Shown here piece after piece: positions 26,845 through 36,924 of a DNA stretch of 64,000 nt. Origin of the DNA: Hoylesella oralis ATCC 33269 (GTDB lineage Bacteria; Bacteroidota; Bacteroidia; Bacteroidales; Bacteroidaceae). The notes below the pieces were generated by a model that saw nothing but the letters and a program-made list of their open reading frames with translations, had not been told where the DNA came from and made no database searches. Numbering within the stretch: position 1 is the stretch's first letter; every line of letters begins with the position of its first letter. The stretch is from contig NZ_GL833119.1 of NCBI RefSeq assembly GCF_000185145.2, positions 558,001 through 622,000 on the forward strand. The letters run 5' to 3'. A program made the translations under genes and the position numbers.

Positions 26845-28539
26845 CTATAAAACTTGTGTTGTTTCGGTATCTTTTATGTTTCCCAGCTCTTTTATCTGTT
26901 TCTCGAACATATTTCGGTCACCGATGGCGCTGTTCTTGATTTTGGCACGGTAGTTATAAATGGTATTTACCGAATAATGTAGAAATTCGGCTATCTTCGT
27001 ACTGTCGTCTATACCCAGCCTGATGAGGGCGAACACGCGTATTGGTGTGGTCAGTTTATTAGGATTGGACAGATGGATGCGGTCTTTGGGCTTGAGAAGT
27101 GCATTGAAATCGTTTACGAAATTAGGAAACAACGTTATAAACACAGCATCGAAGTTTACATAGAGTTCATCTATTTCCTTATTTTTGATATCGGCCGATT
27201 TGGTGATCTGCATCACCTTCTCGTATTGCCTATTCAGCATCATTCTGTTGATTTGTCTACGCAAGTCATCCATTTTATCAATATACAGTGAGCACATACC
27301 GATAAATCGTCCGATGTAAGCCTCTTTTACTCGATTACTTTCATTGAGTTTATGGTTCGTGTCCGATAGTTTATGGTTGGTAGCATCCAGTTTTCGGTTG
27401 CTTTCCGACAGTTTTCGGTTAAGTTGTTCCAGACTTTCGTTAGCCTCTTTCAGTGTGTTGCGTGCCATCACCAAATGCTTTCGTTGTTTGTTAACATAGT
27501 AAAGCAGGAACAAAAGTAATACCGACATAAGACTTACAGTGACGGTGAAAATGGAAAGTATGCGGTTTTTGCTGCGGATGATTTTCTGATAATCTTTGCT
27601 GATATAGTGGACTATCGGCGATATTTGCCAGTTACGTATGCGCGTACCGAAGAAGTTAGCCGCATTCCATGCATAGTTAATGTATCGATAAGAGCGGTCG
27701 ATATCGCCTTCTTTATCCAGTTGTCGAGCCAAAGTCCATAGCGACGCTTGGTCCATAATGGCATTACGTATGTCGCAGATGGCCGATTTTGCCAGCCAGT
27801 ATTTCATTTTTTCCGTGTTTCCCATGTGCTCATATATCAATTGCCGATAATATGCGGCGATGGCATATTTGTGAGAAAGAGGCTTTGCCATGCCCAGAAG
27901 TTGGTTGTTTATATGGAGAGCTTCTGCATATTGATTATTGTAAATAAGAGTTCTTTCTTTTACCTCGAGATAGTCTGTGCTATGCCGGTCGACCTGACAG
28001 TACATGGAATCGCTGTATATGGAGGCCTGCCGGTAATATTGTTTTTGCACTTCGGGGATATTACTGTGGTATCCAAGTTCATTGTAAAGATAGTTCTTGG
28101 TTTTATAATAGATGCCCAATTCTCTTTTGCCAAACATGCTTTTGTTCATTTTATCCAGTATTTCGGATGCCTCGAAATACATGCCTCCGGTTGTAAGTTG
28201 ATGGGCAATGAGAATCATACAATAAGTTTCGCGGTGTTTGTCGCCGGCATTATGGGAAATATCAATGCACCTTTTAATGTATGCAATGGCAGAGTCGTTT
28301 ATGAAAGAGCGGTATTCTTCGAATAAACGAAAGTTGAGTTGATAAATACTTTCGGTGTTCTTGGTTTGTTGTAAGGAATTTTTAAGCGTTGCAATTCGTT
28401 TTTCGCGTTGCTTGATGAATACGGCCGAGTTGGCTACAGCGTCGTCTAATTGGCGATATAGGCTATTTATATTCTCGTTTTGCGCGTTTGAATGTAATGG
28501 TAAACATAGAAATATGATAAGTATGAAGAACAATTTCAT
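26845..28539 (-). CDS. DUF6377 membrane-bound transcriptional regulator of the polysaccharide locus
   Basis: The start at 28539 gives 564 residues with a signal peptide (MKLFFILIIFLCLPLHSNAQ). Order: periplasmic TPR-like helical region (about 25-330), one membrane helix (ILSIFTVTVSLMSVLLLFLLYYV), a coiled coil of four near-identical heptads (RKLSESN, RKLDATN, HKLSDTN, HKLNESN), then a cytoplasmic DUF6377 domain. The C-terminal part reads IAEFLHYSVNTIYNYRAKIK, a LuxR-like helix-turn-helix. This is the SusR-like arrangement in which a periplasmic sensor controls an adjacent susCD locus. It is divergent from susC, with its own promoter at 28627-28658. Confidence 0.85.
   Translation of the reverse strand: MKLFFILIIFLCLPLHSNAQNENINSLYRQLDDAVANSAVFIKQREKRIATLKNSLQQTKNTESIYQLNFRLFEEYRSFINDSAIAYIKRCIDISHNAGDKHRETYCMILIAHQLTTGGMYFEASEILDKMNKSMFGKRELGIYYKTKNYLYNELGYHSNIPEVQKQYYRQASIYSDSMYCQVDRHSTDYLEVKERTLIYNNQYAEALHINNQLLGMAKPLSHKYAIAAYYRQLIYEHMGNTEKMKYWLAKSAICDIRNAIMDQASLWTLARQLDKEGDIDRSYRYINYAWNAANFFGTRIRNWQISPIVHYISKDYQKIIRSKNRILSIFTVTVSLMSVLLLFLLYYVNKQRKHLVMARNTLKEANESLEQLNRKLSESNRKLDATNHKLSDTNHKLNESNRVKEAYIGRFIGMCSLYIDKMDDLRRQINRMMLNRQYEKVMQITKSADIKNKEIDELYVNFDAVFITLFPNFVNDFNALLKPKDRIHLSNPNKLTTPIRVFALIRLGIDDSTKIAEFLHYSVNTIYNYRAKIKNSAIGDRNMFEKQIKELGNIKDTETTQVL
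27334..27421 (-). repeat. Four 21-base repeats encoding coiled-coil heptads
   Basis: Tandem 7-codon units (xKLxxxN) in the regulator just after its membrane helix. The nucleotide copies are still visibly alike (GTTTATGGTT and GTTTTCGGTT blocks), indicating fairly recent duplication that could vary in number. Confidence 0.7.
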
Positions 28540-29256
28540 TGTGAATGAAGGTTGGTTGAATATTTTGTTTCGGCGGGTATGTTGTGATATGTCTTGCAGT
28601 TCGACATTGTAAACCAAGGCTCAATGCAAAGATAGTAAATGGGGTTGATATGAACAAACATTCGGTCATTATTTTAAAAAAGGGTAACTGTTCATCTTAC
28701 ACCTATATTCTGTTGAGCATATACCTATCTTGTATAAGGCATACACCTTTAGTGTATAGAAAACGGAAAGGTATTTTCAGGAAGAGAAAACAACGACAGT
28801 ATGCTGTTGTCATGCTGCCATATCTGTAATACTTGTGTTAAACTAACAGACAGATTGTTAGGGGAGTAATGATAAATGATAGTAAAAATAGGTAAACTTA
28901 TGGTTCTTTATTATTTTCGGTATTATTTGTTTTCTTGCAATTGATATCGTTTTATGTATCGATAGAGTATGAAATAAAGATGCGGATAAAGTAGCGTATG
29001 CGTTTGAAAGAGAAGTTCTGTTAAGATTAGAACGTGTTTTTTATCCGATAAGAAGCGGTTTTTCTACCACTTTTTAAAAGAAAGAGTGTTTGTTTTTATG
29101 CCTGATTATCAGTACTTTATTTATAATATGATTGAATAAATAACCACTAAAATAATATAGGAAAGCATAATTTTTTGCTTTTGTGTTTATCTTTGTAACA
29201 TGCAATGTCTTACCGAATGAAAGACAATGATTAACTATTAACTTTAAAATAATAAC
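28540..29256. other. Divergent regulator-susC intergenic region
   Basis: 717 bases between the regulator and susC start codons, AT-rich, without coding potential. It holds the regulator promoter (28627-28658, minus) and, on the plus strand, a TATCTTTG box at 29188-29195 that is the likely susC -7 element, with no matching upstream TTTG at the right distance. That absence is consistent with an activator-dependent promoter. A small ATACAC/GTGTAT hairpin lies near 28740-28757. Confidence 0.55.
28627..28658 (-). promoter_or_regulatory. Promoter of the DUF6377 regulator
   Basis: On the minus strand: TTTG (28655-28658), a 20-base spacer, TATCTTTG (28627-28634). Leader of about 85 bases to the ATG at 28539. 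Confidence 0.72.
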
Positions 29257-32200
29257 ATGTTCTTTATGAAGACAACAAACAATCTAACTGCAATTAGGTC
29301 TTTTGTGCTGTTGTGTTTTGCCTTGCTATTTTCGGTATCTGTATCGGCACAGAAAACAAGAATTACCGGCGAGGTGGTAGGAGACGACCATGAACCGGTG
29401 GTAGGAGCCACTGTTTTAGAAGTCGGTTCACAGAACAGAACGGTTACAGACGCAGATGGGAGGTTTTCCATCGAGGTTGAACGTAACGCAACATTACGTT
29501 TTTCTTATATCGGTTATGCCACAAAAGACCAGAAAGCCGCCAATGGCATGAAAGTGATCTTAAAAAGTGAGGTGAATATGCTTAACGAGGTTGTGGCTAT
29601 CGGCTACGGTTCGGTAAGGCGTAAGGATGTAACTACGGCGGTTTCATCGGTATCGACAAAGGATCTTGAGTCGCGTCCGATCGTCTCGGCTACTGCCGGT
29701 ATACAAGGTAAAGCTGCCGGTATCATGGTTTCACAGGCCAACGGACAGCCCGGTTCTTCGCCGACAATCAGAGTTCGTGGTACAACTTCTATGAACGGAA
29801 GTAACAATCCGCTTTATGTGGTGGATGGTGTACCGATGACGGATGTCGATTTCCTGTCGGCAGACGATATCGATGAGATACATATTCTTAAAGATGCTTC
29901 GTCTGCGGCCATCTATGGATCGAGAGCAGCCAATGGTGTTATCATCATTAACACGAAACAAGGCAAGGCTGGTGTTACCAAGGTAAGTCTGAATGCGCAC
30001 TATGCTTTTAATACGGTTCGTGATAATAGAGAGCCTCTAAATGCCGCACAGTACAAAGAACTGATAAATGAAATGAACGAACGTGGTGTTACCAAGTTAA
30101 ATCTTCCTGATAATCTGAAAGATTGTACGGATTAGAAGGATGAGGTATATCGCGTAGGAAACGTGCAAGATTATCAACTTTCCGTTACGAGTGGTACCGA
30201 CAAACTGCGCTATTATCTGGGGGGAGGGTACACAGGCGAGAACGGAGTGATCGGTAAATCGAACTTTAAGCGTTATAACGTAAGGCTCGCAGTAGAGAAC
30301 GATATCCGTCCGTGGCTGAGATTGAATGGAAGTGTTGCCTACTCTGATTATGTATGGAAAGGTGTAGGTATCTTTTCAGGTAATGGATCTAACCGTGCCG
30401 GCGTAGTTACAGCTATCATCAATACCCCTACATACGCCCCAATATGGGATCCGGAGAACCCGGGACAGTATTATACAACCTTTTATGGAGTAAATATGGA
30501 TAGCCCGTTGGAGAGCCTGTCACGTACACAAAACGCAAAAACTAAGTATAATAAAATAATAGCTACGGGTAAAGCAACGATCAAATTTTTGCCGGAACTT
30601 AATCTTACAACATCGTTAAGTCTGGATCGGGCGAACGGTGTCGCTACGGAATTTGTCGATCCGTTCGAGACACACGATGGCAGAGATACCAAAGGCAGCG
30701 GCAGCGATACTCGGTCGACAAACACATTGCTTACCTTTGACAATGTGCTTAATTGGAAAAAGAATTTCGGACGTCATGGTTTCGATGCCATGATAGGCTC
30801 TTCATGGACGTCGAGTAAATGGAGTCAAAGTAACATGAGCGGCACTAATTATGCGAAACCAGACATACAAACTCTCAATGCTGCCAACAAAATAAGCTGG
30901 GACGGAACGGGGAGTTCGGCAGCCGATTGGGCTATACTTTCGTACTTCGCACGTCTGCAATATAATTGGAATGATACTTATATGGCCACTTTTAATATGC
31001 GTGCCGACGGAAGTTCGAAACTTGCCCCCGGTCATCGCTGGGGATATTTCCCCTCGTTCTCTGCGGCGTGGCGTATCACTAACGAGAAATTTATGAAGGA
31101 TATAACGTGGCTCAATGACCTGAAATTGCGTGGAGGATGGGGACAGACTGGTAATCAAAGCGGACTCGGAGACTATAGTTACTTAGCAACTTACAGGATA
31201 GAGCGTGTGCAATGGTTCGGAACAGGGAATGATGCCAATGCTGTTCCTAATCGTGTTCAGAACACGCTAAGTGCTCCTGAGTTAACATGGGAGACCACTT
31301 CGCAGACCGATATTGGGTTAGATGTCACGATGTTTAATAACCGGCTCACCTTATATATTGATTATTATTACAAATACACGAAGGATATGCTTATGACGGC
31401 AACGCTTCCTGCCGGCAGTGCTGCTGCAAGAACACTCCGTTATAATGGCGGAGCGATGGAAAACAAAGGATGGGAATTCACCGTTAGTTCGAAAAATCTC
31501 GTGGGTACATTCGCATGGGATACCGATTTCAATATCTCGTTTAACCGGAATAAGTTGAAAGAACTCTCTCTTACTCAGAAGTATTATGATGCGATGACAT
31601 CGGAGACTGTTAATGAATATGTTGTGTTGAATACGCCCGGACATCCTATGGGTTCTTTCTATGGATATATTTCCGATGGCGTCGATCCCGAAACAGGAGA
31701 GTTGATGTATAGAGATGTTAATAAAGACGGAGTAGTTTCTATTTCCGACAGAACGTTTATAGGTGATCCGAATCCCGACTTTACGTTCGGCATGACAAAT
31801 ACTTTCAGATGGAAAGGTTTTAACCTGAGTATCTTATTGCAAGGCAGTGTAGGGAATGATGTTTATAATGTTTCGCGTATGGAAACCGAGGGAATGTACG
31901 ACGGAAAGAACCAAACGACCAAGGTATTGAGCCGTTGGCGTATCCCCGGACAGCAGACAGATATACCCAAGGTGGGGTTTGTACAGCATAATTCTACCTA
32001 TTATTTGGAAGATGGCAGCTACTTGAGAGTGAAAGACGTTTCTCTTTCTTACGATGTACCTCGTTCTATTATCTCGAGATTCGGGCTTACTAAACTCATG
32101 CCTTATGTGTCGGCAACAAATCTCTTTACCATTACAAAATACTCCGGACTTGATCCCGAGCTTAATCAGCATGGTAATAGCGGAACGGTACAAGGCCTTG

Positions 32201-32259
32201 ATTGGGGGACATATCCCCTGAACCGTTCATTCGTTATGGGAGTAAAAGTAGAATTTTAA
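29257..32259 (+). pseudogene. SusC-like TonB-dependent transporter interrupted by an in-frame TAG
   Basis: The full frame is 1000 codons. Signal peptide (about 10-31, ending VSVSAQ); CarboxypepD-like domain (about 35-112); plug domain (NEVVAIGYGSVRRKDVTTAV to GVIIINTKQG, about 110-240); then the barrel. Codon 293 (30133-30135) is TAG in the context CTD-stop-KDEVYR, where SusC proteins normally read DWQDEIFR. One G-to-A change in TGG gives TAG. No frame shift is involved; the frame resumes at once and stays intact to 32259 (VKVEF end). As read, translation yields a 292-residue secreted plug fragment without a barrel, and the downstream 698-codon part has no signal peptide. The gene would normally import beta-1,6-glucan oligosaccharides with SusD. 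TAG is used as a real stop by other genes here (for example 12792-12794), so routine readthrough is unlikely. Either a genuine nonsense mutation or a base-call error. Confidence 0.88.
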
Positions 32260-32272
32260 TACGATAAAAGAT

Positions 32273-33793
32273 ATGAAAGCAAAATATAACAGAATACTCA
32301 TATTAGGGGTATTGACCGCTTTGCTTGGCAGTTGTTCGCTGAATTATGAGCCGATATCCGATCCTTCAGAATTGACGGAAGGCAAACAGACAGATACAAC
32401 GACGGCAGTATTGGCTGATAAAGCCGCAGCTCAAAGCCAATTAAAAGTTTTATACGAGGTGTTCCGTACACGACAGGAGCACCTGCATCTCGATTTCTTA
32501 TTGATAGCTGATTGCCATTCGGATAATGCTTACGTAGGTACTACCGGCGCAGAAGTGGTTCCCTTTGAGACGAATTCTCTTGACGGAGGTAACCCCGATT
32601 TGCTGCGAGATTGGAATAGATATCTCGAAGATATAGCCAAGAGCAATGTTCTTATCAACGGTATCGAGCAATTGAAAGAAAAAGGAGACATTACCGACAC
32701 GGAATATAAGCAGATGAGAGCACAGGGACAGATATTCCGTGCATTCATGATGTTCAGGATGGCAAGGTATTGGGGTTCGTTTCCAGTAATCATAACAGTT
32801 GGCAAAACCATCACTTCAAAGAATATTCACGAAGTGTATCCTACTTATTTTCCGCCACGTTCTACTGTGGAGGAATGCTATCAACAAATCATAAATGATT
32901 TGGAATATGCTGTTGAAAATGCCCCCGATTTCGACAGAACGGACAGAACTCGCCTGACAAAGACGGTGGCTCAAGCCATGTTGGCTAAGGTATATGCCGA
33001 GAAACCCAAGCAAGATTATTCGAAGGTCGTAAAGTATGCAGAAGACGTTATCAATACTTCAGGATTGGAACTCGAACCGGAATTCGTTACATTGTGGGGA
33101 TGGGATGATGTTGCAAAAGATTGTGTGAAGCGGAACACTTCCGAAGGAATATTAGAAGCTCATTGGACAACCGGTGGTGGCAATTGGGAATCGTGGATGT
33201 ATGGCCGTTGTCTTGAAAACTATGATAATAGCTTTACGTGGGCTAAATGGGTAACACCGTCGCGTGATATCCTAAAAGACTTTCAAAATGAGAACGACAC
33301 AATCCGATTAAACCAGTCGGTTGTGTACTATGATTGTAAGTGGAGCAACTATTATCCTGCAAATCATTATCCGTTTATGTATAAGTTGCGTTCGGGGTAT
33401 AATAATGTGTATTTCCTGCGACTTGCCGATATTATTCTCATTGAAGCCGAGGCACAAGCTTATTTGGGCAACCTTACGAGAAGTGCGGCTCTTGTGGATA
33501 TGATAAGAGAGCGAGCAAAGTTGCCGAAGCTGACGGCGGATAAGAAGGCTTCGAAAGACGTAATGATCGAGACCGTATTACATGAACGGCGGCTCGAGCT
33601 TGCATTCGAAGGCGAACGATGGTTTGATCTTTGCCGAAACAACAAGGTCGAACAAGTAATGAATACATTGAAAACTCGCGACAGCGGTAGGTTGGAGTTG
33701 AAGCGTATGTATGATGAGAATTCATATCTGTTGCCTATTCCACAAGCGGCAATCGATCAAAATAATAATTTACAACAGAACCCCGGTTATTAA
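32273..33793 (+). CDS. SusD/RagB-family surface lipoprotein
   Basis: 506 residues with a lipobox (LLGSC, Cys21), so an outer-surface lipoprotein that caps the SusC channel and binds glycan. The family landmarks are IKGEAxx-like RAQGQIFRAFMMFRMARYWGSFP (TPR core), FLRLADIILIEAEAQAYLGN and HERRLELAFEGERWFDLCRNN near the C-terminus, ending LPIPQAAIDQN and a terminal NPGY. Intact, in contrast to the interrupted susC 13 bases upstream. Confidence 0.93.
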   Translation: MKAKYNRILILGVLTALLGSCSLNYEPISDPSELTEGKQTDTTTAVLADKAAAQSQLKVLYEVFRTRQEHLHLDFLLIADCHSDNAYVGTTGAEVVPFETNSLDGGNPDLLRDWNRYLEDIAKSNVLINGIEQLKEKGDITDTEYKQMRAQGQIFRAFMMFRMARYWGSFPVIITVGKTITSKNIHEVYPTYFPPRSTVEECYQQIINDLEYAVENAPDFDRTDRTRLTKTVAQAMLAKVYAEKPKQDYSKVVKYAEDVINTSGLELEPEFVTLWGWDDVAKDCVKRNTSEGILEAHWTTGGGNWESWMYGRCLENYDNSFTWAKWVTPSRDILKDFQNENDTIRLNQSVVYYDCKWSNYYPANHYPFMYKLRSGYNNVYFLRLADIILIEAEAQAYLGNLTRSAALVDMIRERAKLPKLTADKKASKDVMIETVLHERRLELAFEGERWFDLCRNNKVEQVMNTLKTRDSGRLELKRMYDENSYLLPIPQAAIDQNNNLQQNPGY

Positions 33794-33805
33794 TATATTA
33801 CGAAT

Positions 33806-35341
33806 ATGGTTACAATAAAAAATAATTTTAAGGTTTTCGGCATTGCCATCAGTGCCGTCTTCTTCTCGCTTACAGCGTGTAGCAGTTCATCGCTTTCGTT
33901 AGAAGAATATAAGACAGATCCCGATAATCCCAATTTAACGCCGGCAGCAAACAAGGCCATTGTTTTCACGACAACATCGAATGGTGCCGATATGTTGTAC
34001 CAGACAAGTGCGGATGTTTATACGGGAAGCAACATGGCACCTACTACAATCCGGATCGATCCGAGCAAAACATACCAGACAATGGACGGATTCGGATTTG
34101 CCATTACCTATTCCTCTTGTTATAATTTGCTCCATATGACGGCGGAAGACCGTGCCGCTTTCTTGAAACGTACATATTCTACTACCGAAGGATTCGGTAC
34201 AAGCTACGCTCGTATCTCTATCGGTTGCAGCGATTTCTCAAGTACCGAATACACGTTATGCGATAAAGAAGGATTGGAGAATTTCCGTTTTTATAAAGAC
34301 GAGACCGACTATGTAATCCCCATATTGAAAGAAATATTAGCCATTAATCCTAACGTTAAGATCATTGCAGCACCTTGGACTTGTCCGAAATGGATGAAGG
34401 TAAAGGACTTGATAAGCATGACTTCCCATGATTCATGGACCGATGGGCATATCAATCCGAATTATTATCAGACGTATGCCGATTATTTCGTGAAGTTTAT
34501 TCAAGGCATGAAAGACAACGGAATAGATATTTATGCCGTGTCGCCCCAGAATGAACCGTTGAATAAAGCGAACTGTGCGTCGACGTATATCCCGTGGAGA
34601 GAGGAGGCAGATTTCGTAAAAGTGCTGGCTGCAACATTTAAGAAGAACAGCCTGAAGACGAAGATATACCTCTTCGACCATAATTTTAATTACGACAATT
34701 CATTTAGTCAAAATGATTATCCCATAAAAATATACAATGCTTTGGGTAGCTCCTTTGAGGGTTCGGAGTATGTAGTAGGGGCTGCCTATCATAACTATGG
34801 CGGGAGTCCGGAGGAACTCGACGACGTTCATGCAAAGGCACCTACCAAAGAATTGATATTCTCTGAAACCTCCATCGGAACATGGAACGACGGACGCAAC
34901 CTAACGGCGCGCCTGCTCAACGATATGCGCGACGTTACGTTTGCTACCGTTACACGCTATTGCAAAGCTGTTTTGGTTTGGAATTTAATGCTCGACAAGA
35001 ACATGGGACCTAACCTTGACGGAGGCTGCCAGACTTGTTTCGGGGCAGTAGATATCGATCAAAACGGATATAAGCAGTTGCATTACAACTCACATTACTT
35101 TATTATATGCCACATGTCGAGCGTGATTAATCCGGGCGCAGTGCGCATCGGAGTCACTTCAGACAGTACTCAATTGAGCGATTTCTCACATGTGGAATTT
35201 CTTAACCCCGATGGAACAAAGGCTGTAATTATGCTGAATACCGGCGATACAGACCGCAATGTTACGATCAGCGACGGGCAAAATCATTTCCGTTGCAGAG
35301 TTCCGGCAGGCTCTGTAGTATCATGCAAATGGGATAAATAA
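33806..35341 (+). CDS. GH30 glycoside hydrolase, probable endo-beta-1,6-glucanase
   Basis: 511 residues with a lipobox (SLTAC, Cys25), so probably on the cell surface. The GH30 TIM barrel starts at QTMDGFGFAIT (about residue 91). The catalytic acid/base is Glu250 (SPQNEP) and the nucleophile Glu354 (IFSETSIGTW). The C-terminal beta-sandwich characteristic of GH30 covers about 440-511. Its position in a SusCD locus next to a surface binding protein and a DUF6377 regulator matches the beta-1,6-glucan locus of Bacteroides thetaiotaomicron (BT3309-BT3314, from memory), which suggests GH30 subfamily 3. Glucosylceramidase activity is the main alternative. Confidence 0.9.
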   Translation: MVTIKNNFKVFGIAISAVFFSLTACSSSSLSLEEYKTDPDNPNLTPAANKAIVFTTTSNGADMLYQTSADVYTGSNMAPTTIRIDPSKTYQTMDGFGFAITYSSCYNLLHMTAEDRAAFLKRTYSTTEGFGTSYARISIGCSDFSSTEYTLCDKEGLENFRFYKDETDYVIPILKEILAINPNVKIIAAPWTCPKWMKVKDLISMTSHDSWTDGHINPNYYQTYADYFVKFIQGMKDNGIDIYAVSPQNEPLNKANCASTYIPWREEADFVKVLAATFKKNSLKTKIYLFDHNFNYDNSFSQNDYPIKIYNALGSSFEGSEYVVGAAYHNYGGSPEELDDVHAKAPTKELIFSETSIGTWNDGRNLTARLLNDMRDVTFATVTRYCKAVLVWNLMLDKNMGPNLDGGCQTCFGAVDIDQNGYKQLHYNSHYFIICHMSSVINPGAVRIGVTSDSTQLSDFSHVEFLNPDGTKAVIMLNTGDTDRNVTISDGQNHFRCRVPAGSVVSCKWDK

Positions 35342-35359
35342 CAATAGAATTTTGAAGAT

Positions 35360-36733
35360 ATGAAGAATTTAAGATATTTATTCATGGCACTGCTTTGCAC
35401 TTTATTGGCAATCTCGTGCAGCAAGGATGATGATGGAGGTGAAGGATCTCCCGTGCTTACTGTTGCAGAAGTGGCTCCTGCAATGTTCGGCGACAGTATT
35501 ATAATTGATGTGAAATGTACGGATAACGGCGGTGTTCCTTTGTCTACGCTCAAAGGTTCCCTACTCTATAGCAACGAAGAGGTTGCGCAGCAGACCGTCA
35601 GAACCAAGACCGAAGGCGATTACCGCTTGAAGTTGTTTGTACCTTATTATAAAGTTGTGCCCGACGGCAATGCGCAGTTGAAACTTACCTTGCAGAATAT
35701 TCGTTTCGCAACGGCAGAGAAAACGGTCGACATACTGCTTACCCGTCCGCATTATGGCTCGCTTACGTTGATAACATCCGACGGTACTCGATATACTATG
35801 TTGCCCGATGCGTCGAACCCTTTCCTGTTTTCAACTACAGTAAACTCCCTCGGTAAAAATACTGTTCAGGGTTATATCATTGCTCCAAAGCAGGGTGCGA
35901 ACGGCAATGAAATTACTTTCGGCGAGGGTAATCACGGTGTTACGCAAGGCGTTACGGATAACATATCGTTTGTAAATGCCCATTCGGGAAGTTTTAAAGT
36001 AACGTTCAATACGCTTACATACGCTTATTCGCCGATTTACGATCCTAATTCCGGTTATTTAGAAATCGTACTTACCGAAGCCGCCAATACTTTCAACGGC
36101 AATTTGGTGCAGGGTTATAACTATAAGTTTATCGGCGATGATGCTTTGACAGATAACGATTGGTACTACGATCCCGACTTCTTTACAAGCAATGGCGATG
36201 GAACTTACAAGTTTAATGCCGTAACCGGAACCTATCACATTACGGCCAATTACACGCGGAAAGCATTGCAGGTGTGGGCTGTTTCTGCCGGAGAACCGGC
36301 TAAGTTGCAGGCTGATGGAACGGGAGCTGTATGGATTATAGGCAGCGATGGGCTGGCCAAACCGTCTTATACATTCATACAAGGTCAGGGATGGTGGACG
36401 GATACCGACCATGCATTGTGCATGGCGCAGATACGCAGCAAAGTTTATCAGCTAACATTTACTGTTGGCAAGCAGCTTAATCCGTCTTCGGTAAACTTCA
36501 AGTTCTTCGGTCAGGCGGGCTGGGGAGTAGAGTTTAAAGGCAAGGAGGGCAGCGAGTATCGCGTCACGGGCAATCCTGTTCCGTTCATAATTGGTGAAGG
36601 TACCCCCGGTCATGATGACGGAAATATCTATCTGGCAGATGGATCAACACTGAATGATGGCGATACCTACGTACTTACGCTTGACCTTTCAGCCGATCCG
36701 AAGAACGCAGTACTTACTGTAACCAAGAAATAA
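35360..36733 (+). CDS. Surface glycan-binding lipoprotein (SusE/SusF position)
   Basis: 457 residues: lipobox (LLAISC, Cys20), an acidic KDDDGGEG spacer of the lipoprotein export type, then Ig-like and carbohydrate-binding beta domains. Repeated Trp-rich stretches (DNDWYYDPDFF, LQVWAVSAGEPA, QGQGWWTDTDH, AGWGVEFKG) could line a glycan-binding site. The sequence resembles the DUF5125/DUF5121-type proteins found with GH30 enzymes. It would hold beta-1,6-glucan at the cell surface. Last gene of the locus; no GH3 beta-glucosidase follows. Confidence 0.8.
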   Translation: MKNLRYLFMALLCTLLAISCSKDDDGGEGSPVLTVAEVAPAMFGDSIIIDVKCTDNGGVPLSTLKGSLLYSNEEVAQQTVRTKTEGDYRLKLFVPYYKVVPDGNAQLKLTLQNIRFATAEKTVDILLTRPHYGSLTLITSDGTRYTMLPDASNPFLFSTTVNSLGKNTVQGYIIAPKQGANGNEITFGEGNHGVTQGVTDNISFVNAHSGSFKVTFNTLTYAYSPIYDPNSGYLEIVLTEAANTFNGNLVQGYNYKFIGDDALTDNDWYYDPDFFTSNGDGTYKFNAVTGTYHITANYTRKALQVWAVSAGEPAKLQADGTGAVWIIGSDGLAKPSYTFIQGQGWWTDTDHALCMAQIRSKVYQLTFTVGKQLNPSSVNFKFFGQAGWGVEFKGKEGSEYRVTGNPVPFIIGEGTPGHDDGNIYLADGSTLNDGDTYVLTLDLSADPKNAVLTVTKK

Positions 36734-36744
36734 ATGTGGAATAT

Positions 36745-36780
36745 AAATGCCCGATAACTTCATCGGGCATTTTATTATTT
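36745..36780 (+). terminator. Intrinsic terminator of the polysaccharide locus
   Basis: Perfect 11-base arms AAATGCCCGAT (36745-36755) and ATCGGGCATTT (36762-36772), 6-base loop, then TTATTATTT. Confidence 0.85.
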
Positions 36781-36795
36781 GAACATGTTATATTG

Positions 36796-36845
36796 AAACA
36801 CCCCTCCTTTTTATAAGTAAAAAGAGGAGGGGTTTCTTCTTTTAA
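36796..36845. terminator. Second, two-way terminator hairpin
   Basis: AAACACCCCTCCTTTTT pairs, with small bulges, to AAAAAGAGGAGGGGTTT (right arm ending at 36834), followed by TCTTCTTTT. It lies between the locus (+) and ybeY (-), so it may serve both strands. Confidence 0.65.
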
Positions 36846-36924
36846 CAAGCATCGTTGTGGCTTTCACCGGTGCCATGTGCGATGTTTATTGTAGACGAGT
36901 ATCGTGTTTTTCTCGGACAACTGC

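Noticed and set aside
30133..30135. Recoding of TAG as pyrrolysine or another amino acid in SusC
   Set aside because: No pylS/pylT or recoding signal in view, the expected residue is Trp, and other genes here end in TAG. A simple mutation or base-call error explains it better.
30163..32259. Separate 698-codon TonB-receptor gene starting at 30163
   Set aside because: It is in the same frame as the preceding 292 codons, begins in the middle of a conserved SusC segment and has no signal peptide; it is the downstream part of one interrupted gene.
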